Assembly (NCBI RefSeq): GCF_036323735.1
Contig: NC_086022.1
Span: forward strand, 64,848,702 to 64,912,701
Reading direction: 5' to 3'
DNA from: Rattus norvegicus
Taxonomy: Eukaryota > Chordata > Mammalia > Rodentia > Muridae
DNA length: 64,000 nt
Shown piece after piece: positions 29,094 through 37,706 of this stretch; positions within the stretch are counted from its first letter, which is position 1, and the number at the start of each line of letters is the position of its first letter. The notes under the pieces were generated by a model. The model saw only the letters and a list, made by a program, of their open reading frames with translations. It was not told the DNA's origin and ran no database searches. The translations under genes were made by a program, and so were the position numbers.

Positions 29094-30223
29094 TAGTTCT
29101 TACAGCATAAGTTAGTGGATCTCCTCCTCCTCCTCTTCTGCCTCCTCTCCCTCCTCCTCCTCTTCCTCTTCCTCCTCTTCTTTGTTAGAGATAGAAGGGT
29201 TAAAGTTCATTTGTCTTGAGTCATCATTACTTATGAAATACTTGATTTCTGATTTTAGAAAGTCTCAGCTTTTGTGGTTATAAGTAAAAGGTTTTCTTAA
29301 ACATCTTAGGTTTTATCTTCTGTATATAGGTGTTTTGCCTGCGTGGATATCTGTGCACCCCTTGCATGCCTGGTACCCAAGGAAGCCAGACAAAGGGGTT
29401 AGATTTCCCAGGACTAGAGTTATAGGTGATTGTAAGCCACCATGTGGGTGCTGGGATATGAACCGTGGTCCTCTGGAAGAGCACCCAGTGCTCTTAACCT
29501 GTTATTAAGCCATTTCTCTAGCCCCTTTCTTAAACTTAAAAACTTAAACCTTTGAAAGTACCTACCTAGATTTTAGTTTGTGTGTAAATGCCCTTGTGCT
29601 AGTGTTGCTAACATACTTAACAGTCTGGAAGATTCTGTTTCTCAAAACGTTCATGGCAGGAGTCTGCTCATGCATGTGAAGAATAGAAAATGCCAGAAGC
29701 ATTCTCTAGTTTGTGTTTTCATTTTAGCATGAAACTACATTTACACATATTCTATCTACATTTCATAGGTATGTTAAATGAACTTGATGTAGATGTAAAT
29801 GAAGGATCCTTAATGGAGCTCCAGGGACACATCGCAAGGTTTCAGGTAACTGACTTATTTCGTGAATTGCAGTTTTAGGGGCTGTGCCTGGACCAGAGTA
29901 ACCCCTGGTCTCTCTAATGACTCAATAACCTGCGTTGCCATGACTACTTGATTTTCCCCAGAATCACACATATTCTATCTATGTAAATGTTATTAATGAG
30001 TAAGCCATAAACAATTGTTCGTTTTACTTTTGTTTTTTCTTTGTTTGTTTTTTGAGAACAGTATTTTTATGCCCCTCTTGTGAACCTGAAACTCTTGTTT
30101 AGACCAAGTTGGCCTTGAACTTGCAGCAGTCTTCATTCCTCTGCTTCCAGTGTGCTGGAATTATAGGCATGCCCCAGCCTGCTGCTGTTTGCACTTTACA
30201 CAGCATTTGTTGTCTGTTTTTTT

Positions 30224-30255
<32 letters not shown>

Positions 30256-33200
30256 TTTTTTTTTTTTTTAAGATTTATTTATTATAGATGAGAACACTGT
30301 AGCTGTCTTCAGACACACCAGAAGAGGGCATCAGATCCCATTATAGATGGTTGTGGGCCACCATGTGGTTGCTGGGAATTGAACTCAGGACCTCTGGAAG
30401 AGTAGTCAGTGCTCCTAACCACTAAGCCATCTCTCCAGTCTGGCGTTTGTTGTTCTTACAAGGACAGTTGTCACTACTCAGACCCTTCACCCCTTGCTGT
30501 CTCTTGGGTTTTTGAGGCAGGGTCTCACGTAGCCAGTCTGGCCTTGAACTCTTGACTTCCTGTCTTTGCATGCTAAGTGCTTTCCCTTTTCTAAAATTGG
30601 TTTTTAGATTGTTAATTTATCCTTAAATTTTTCATATGTATAATCTTCTTTTAGTATATTTAAACATATAAATTTATCAATTATGTATTTACCAAAGGCT
30701 TCTGATGAGCCTACTGGCCTTCTTTGACCTAAACATTGTCCATCTTACTAGTTTTAAATAATTATAAGAATTTACATTCTGTCCTTTTAATACAATAATT
30801 TTCTTAACCTGTTACTTTTTTATAAACTATTTTTCCAAGTTTTCAAAAAATGCCAGGGCTAAGTAGAGGAGTGCAAGGCACTGGGTTTGAAATTCTCGTC
30901 CTGCATAGACGATGAAGAGTGTTGACTCATGTATCTGGTTTAGTTAGGTTCCAGTGCATGCACATGGTAAGTTTTGACATTATATTATTAAATAACTATC
31001 CCAAAGGACTTAAATTCACTACCAAAACCTACCAAAAGTTTCCTCTTGTGTTCTTTCTTCATCAAAAGGGAGAAAAAGACCTTTGAGGTGCCTTCTGGGA
31101 ATAGTGGAACCTATCTATTTTATCTGTGAAAGCAGTAAACCTTGTGAAAAGTACTTAGATTTCAAGCTAGCAATATTCCTATTAGTTACTTTAAAATTAA
31201 TACTTTACTTATTGTGTGTGTATGTGCACACATGTTGTACTGTGTATACTTAGAGGTCAGAGACTAACTTAAGGGAGTCTGTTCTCCTATATACAAGCCC
31301 CTGGGGTCAAATCCATATCATCAGGCTTGGCCGTGACCTGCTGAGGGGCTTGCCCACTGGCCTCACATCTGCATGTCATCTGCCAAGGCTGCCTGTAAAT
31401 TCCCAGCCCTTTCAGGGAGTCAGGAGACAGGAGTTAGAGCCTTTTAAGTTTGAGTCCTGGGAGGCAGAGCAGGATTTGTTACTGAGTATCTTATAGTTGC
31501 CTTCTTAGTAAACGTTTCATTTATTTATTAACTTGTATTTTGCTTTGTAACTTTGATAAAGAATTATTCAATATTTTTATATACAACATAAATTTTCTTC
31601 ACAAGCATCTAGATTTTATTGAGAATTCTTTGTGGAAAAAGTTTAGTATTTCCCTTTGCACAAAGATGAATCTTAGCAAGCTTACCTTACTGGTCTCAGT
31701 AGGAAGTAAGATATTGGGTGCTTTCAAGAATAATTCCACCACCTACTGAATTTCCTCCTCCTCTCTCCCTCAAGAGAAAGGAGGTCACTAGTGCTGAGCA
31801 CTTCACCCTGAAATGAGCGACATGTCTGTTCTCTTTAGCGCCAGTGCCTAGGCCTACTGAGTCGCTTCGGTGGCTCTGACAGACTGCGGCAGTTTAAACT
31901 CCAAGAAGATAATGTGGAGGGAGACAGGTTGAGCAAGAAAGATGAAATTGAGCTGGCCATGCAGCAGGTAAGAAGGGGTAAAAATTGTGTACCTGAAGTT
32001 TTTATGGTTTTGGAAAGTTTGACAAAAATAGCAGTTGTGTGTAATTTCACAAATTGACTTTGTTTTCCTGCGGTCTAGATTTCTGTGACTTCGGGGAGTT
32101 TTTAGCCTAACGTTTTAGTTGCTCCTTTTCTTCCATCGTAGATTTGTGCCAATGTAATGGAATATTGCCATTCGTTCATGCAGCAGAACTCCCCTAACCT
32201 CCAGAATGCTGTGTGTCTCTTCACCCCTAGCCTTTCCGAGACGGTTAACAGAGATGGAGCACGGCAAGGTGAGCCTGGGCTGGGTTTGTTTCCTGTATCT
32301 GAGGCCCAGCATGGTTAGGCTGAGGTGCAGCTCTGCACCTTGGCTCTAGGGAGATGCAGTTTGTTCTTGTAGAGTTACTAATGTGGAAATTTTAAAATGA
32401 CTTTAAAGCTAGTGTGGGGGGTAGGGTTGTCAGATCTGTGTGTGAGGGGAGCATAGAGGTAAGGAAAGTCTTAGGAGTTTTGAGGCTTCCTGTGGAGCAA
32501 GCATAGTTTTACATAATACCAGAGACCCCAAAGAAGGTACCTAAGATTGGAGAGGAAGCTGGCTGGGTGTAAAGTGAATACACAGTAAGTTAACTTTGTA
32601 TGCTGAATCCGTTCATGCTGTGTCCAAAGTGGGTTATGTATCACAGCTCTGATTTTCTGTCACATGACTAAACTTTTAGGTGCTAGGTAGACTGACTTAA
32701 CCTCTGGTATCTTCAAAAGACAGTATGGAAGGTCAAGATTGTGGGTTGGTTGTCATCCTGGAAACACAAAAGACAAAACTGTTGGATACTGGTTTAGTCG
32801 TAATGAAATAGGATGATTATTTCCAAGGAAGCATACCAGTTTGCTGCGTGGAAGGAGAATCCATGGGAGAATCTCTAATCTTTGTGTGCCCTTACCAGCA
32901 TGAAGGGAAAATTCTCTTGCTGGCCCAGGTAGCTTAATTAGTTTGGGTATAGAATGATTAAGAAGCCTGTCCAGAGACCCCTTTTGATTGAAAGTCACCT
33001 ACCAGTGACTTTCTTGTTTCTGTTCTTTTTGGCAGTGTTTCCCTATGTACCCCAGGCTATTCTTAAACTAAATTTGTAGCCCAGGATATTCCTAAACTCA
33101 CTGTTCCTTTGCACCCTCACTGGAAGGTAGCCAAGTAAAAGGCAAGTTGCTTTGTTTTGCTCCCAAAGGAATTGTAGTGAGACAAGGTAAAATTAAATCC

Positions 33201-36200
33201 AGTTAAGTTTTCGAGTTAGGAGAATGACTTTCAGTTGTCAGTTCAGTAGCCAGAACAGTACAGATTAGAAGTAAATACATGTAACGGAACCAGTGGGTGA
33301 AATGAGAATTGTTTCACTTTGGAGGAAGAACTCCTAACAGTGATATGGTTTGTGGGGCTGGAGAGGAGGCTCAGCAGATATGAACACGCACTGTTCTTAA
33401 GAGGATCCAGCTTCAGTTCATGGCACCACCGTGGTGACTCATACAACATGCACATGCAACATGTGCAAATACAGACATGTAGGCAAAACACTCATACATA
33501 TAAAATAAATCTTTAAAAGGTTGATATGGGTGGGCGTGTAGTTTTCATAAAGCTTAGATCTTTAGATCTAATAAAGAAAGGGTACGAGTTTATGCAGTGC
33601 TAGGGGTCAAACCCAGGACTTCATGCATACCAGCAAGCACCCTGGGCCACTTAGCTTCATCTCCTGCCCTGGATTTGATCTTCCAAACAAATGTAATTAT
33701 ATATTATAACTTGTCATAATATAACTTACTAACTAGGCATCTTCCCTCCTGTGTGAATCCAAGGCCTTACATGAGTAACTTGCTCTGTGTATGCCTGTTC
33801 ATTATGTGAACAATAATGGAATTGAACCAGACTAGCACACAGCCTTCCAGTTTTAAACTCCAGAATGTCCCAAAGTCAAGTGGCAGCCACTGCACTCTCC
33901 TCATTGGCATTGAGAACTTACTGTATTCCTTCTTCCTTGGAATTAATGTTCTATTACTATTAAATTATTTTAGATAAAAGCTATAATTAGGGCTTAATAA
34001 CTAGAATATATGGTATTATGTTAAGAATGCTAGTTTTTATAACCACTCAGAGTTTGTATGCTGTGATGCTAAAGAAATAGATTTCTATCTTTGGCCAGGA
34101 TACCGATGCCTGAACTTTCACATTACTATGATTTAGTAAATATAAATAAAGATTTATAGTCTACCTTTGTATTTCTTAAGTAAATGTAAATGAATAAACA
34201 CTTGGTTTTAATTAAAAAAAGGGTGCTCATGAGCGGCGTTTCATGACTCTCACAGACCCCAGCTGTGTGCACATAGACTGCAGCAGCTCTTAGCCTCTTC
34301 ATCTCTGAACTAATGAGGGCTTCACTCTTCTTCAAGGTTGATTTTTTTTTTTTCTTCCTTAAATTACTTATTCACTTTACATCCTGATCACAACCCCCTC
34401 CCACCTCTCCTCCCAGTCTTACCCTCATTCCCCTCCACTTCCCATGGGTGCCAACCCACCCTGGCATCTCAAACCACAACAGGACTAAGCATCCTCTCCC
34501 ACTGAGGCCAGACAAAACAGCCCAGCTAGGGCAAAGGGACCCAAAGGCAGGCAACAGAGCCAGAGACAGCCCTTGCTCCAGTCGTTAGGGGACCCCCGGG
34601 AAGACAAAGCTGCGTATCTGCTACAGCTGTGTAAGTGGCCTAGATCCCACCCATGTATGCTGGTGGTTCAGTCTCTGTGAACCTCCATGGGCTTGAGATT
34701 GGTTTTTATCTCATGCAAGGATGTTTTGCCTGCCTGCTTGTCTGTCCCTTTTGTGTGTACTGCCTTTGGAGGCCAGGAGAGGGCATCAGATCTTCTGGAA
34801 CTGGAGTTACAGAAGGCACTTGTTAGCTACCATGTGGGTGCTAGGAATCAAACTGGCTTCTTCTGGAAAAGTAGTCAGTGCTTTTAGCCACTAAGCCTTC
34901 TCTCCAGCCCCTAAATGTAATTTTGAGTTGTTATTAATCATAGCCTACATGACCTAAATTGCAGAGCATCTTTAATTTTTATAGCTGGCAGGGTAAGAGG
35001 GAACTGCATTCTGTGTGTGTTGACCCCTGTGATTTCCCAGATGTAGGAATTACCTGTGTAATTTGTGGTAGTAGAAGACTTCATTCATGTTCTCTCCCCT
35101 TTTAAAAACCAATGAAATCCATAGAAAACATGTTTGAACACAACACTGTTTTCTTTTACCTATTAGATACCCAGGTTCCAGTCGTTCCATACTGGCGCCT
35201 GCCTGGCTTGGGCATTATTATCTACCTGCTGAAACAGAGTGCCAGCGATTTCTTTAGCTATTATGACAGTCACCGTCGCAGTGTCAACAAGCTGCAGAAT
35301 GTAGAACAACTTCCTCCAGATGAGATAAAAGAGGTATGAATCTTTAATGAACCGTGAGGCTTGAAAAGTCACTGCTCTACCTCAGGGGCCCAGGTACTGG
35401 CTTGGGCTCAGGAGCAACAGTGATATACTCCATGCTTCTAAGGGATCTGCAGTGGTTTTTCTGTGCCATGTGCCCTGTGCGCACAGAAATCTTAGCTCAG
35501 AAACAGCCCATGGCTCTTTTCAAGAAAACAGGAGTGGCCGCCCCACCTGATAAGGAGCTCCCAGGAAGTTGTCCGAAGCTGCAGAGAAGTGGGGCTTGCT
35601 GTTACAGATGCTTTTGCAGTAGGACCTGGGAAGTTGTCTTTGAGTCTTCAGCATCTTCATGTTTTAGTGAGGTTTCCAAACAGGTGTGATGCGTGCCAGT
35701 TCTGACCACGTAAGTCTGGCACATGTCCGCCATTCCACCTCCTCCAGAAGATACTGATAAATGCATGCCAGCTCCCCACCTACCACTGGAAAGGGCTTTT
35801 GTTTTCATCTAGTGGGACTCTGAGGGCTGCTAGACCTAGGAGGTTGTAAGTGTCTGTTGAACAGACTTGCAAAGGCAGCAGGTAAACATTCATGTGGAAA
35901 TTGACTGCTTTTTTAACTCTCATGTTTGTGACTAAAACTTTTGTCCACAAGGTAGTGTGAATACATTTAAGTGTTTTCACAGTTTTTACTATACTGACCT
36001 GCTCATAGTAGATCATTTTAAGTTGTTATAATGTATACTTCTTTCTTCTCCTTAGTTATGCCAGTCTGTGATGCCTGCTGGCATTGATAAAATCTCTACG
36101 GCGCAGAAGTGTGTCTTAGCAAGACGGCGTCTGGTGAAGCTGATCAACAACCGAGCCAAACTGCTGTCCCTCTGCTCTTGTATCCTTCTGCGGCACAGCC

Positions 36201-37644
36201 TGCGTGCAGACCCTAAAATGTGCTGCACTTAACATTACGCAGCTGGAATCACATGGGAAGGGACTTAAGTATTATTCTGTGGGCTGTCTTTTTTGGTGTG
36301 TTTCCATATGCTGTTTTTATTCTCACCTTGTAGAGTAGCAAGGAGCACTATAAAATACCCAGACGCTTTCTGCATGGGCAAGCGGCCAGTGCACAACACC
36401 CTGTGGGCCCCACTCCCATAGCTCACTCCGTTTGTGACGCATGTTCAGTAGAACTCCATCCTTGTCTCTTAGACCAACTTCATGGTGGATAATTAAGCAC
36501 AGCCTCTTCCTTTTCTCCTTCCCAGAATCCAGTTTGTTAAAAAAAAAAAAAAGCCAAAAAGCTTGGTTACATTCTTCTTTAATCTGAACTCCCAGATATC
36601 ATCGAGACCTGCCTGTTTATTCTTTGGCGCCATCTGGAGTATTACTTGTTACATTGCACTCCAATGGATTCCCAAGATTCACTGTTTGCCTCTAGGACTT
36701 TACTTAAAAGCAGAAGACTACAGGGTGAGCTGTTCTCAAAACAAATGAGCCAGACGTGTATACATTTTAGGGCCCTGAAAAGCCAGATACTCCTTTCTCT
36801 TGTCCCGTCCCGTCCCGTCCCGTCCCGTCCCTTCCCTTCCCTTCCCTTCCCTTCCCTTCCCTTCCCTTCCCTCCCTTCCCTTCCCTTCCCTTCCCTCTTC
36901 CCTTCCCTCTTCCCTTCCCTCTTCCCTTCCCTTCCCTTCCCTTCCCTTTTCCCTTCCCGCAAGGAAGGTCTTGTTTTATTGTCCACATGGGTCCTAAAAT
37001 CCTGGACTTAATTGATCCAGTCTTCTGAGTAGCTGGACCATGGATGTACAGCACTAATCACTCCGAGTGACCTTAATGTTGTGTCTCAGATAACTTGGTG
37101 AACTGAGTGCTGGAGAGCTAAATAGTAAACACAACTGCTTTTGTGTCTTATTTTCTGCCTATGGGAAATATTCTGGAGCCTGTTCATGGGTTGTCCTTCA
37201 TTTTCCTTTAGTAGGTTTGCCTTAGCTGTAGAGACACCAGAAGGACAGACACAGGCCATTGTTCCTGTGCTGGGTGGGCTCTGAGCCGATGCACATGCGT
37301 TAGACTCCTAGGGAAGGGTGGGACCCGTCCTGCACTGGAATGTCCTCCTCAGGTTTCCTTCCTGTGCTCGGCTCAGCCTCAGACCCCCATCACCCCGTCA
37401 TGGGCAGTGCCTCTGTTGTGCAGGAGACGCACCTGCAGAGCTGCTTCCCGCTCTCTTATCTCCAATTCCTTTTCCTCAGAGCCCAATCTGGACTTCAGCA
37501 GAAGTGGACTGGCTCAAGTGAACCAGCACGATATAGACCAGGTAAGGCTCTGTCACCATACATTGTTTTCTCTAGAAGAGGAAAGTTGTTAAAACGGAAA
37601 GTAACCATTCCCTTCATTCCCTAAAGACACTTTTTAAAAAAAGA

Positions 37645-37706
<62 letters not shown>

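Noticed and set aside
36642..37054. Long open frames on both strands rich in Pro/Ser or Gly/Lys/Glu
   Set aside because: They are produced by the pentanucleotide GTCCC/TTCCC array and partly by the antisense of Nup205 exon 41.
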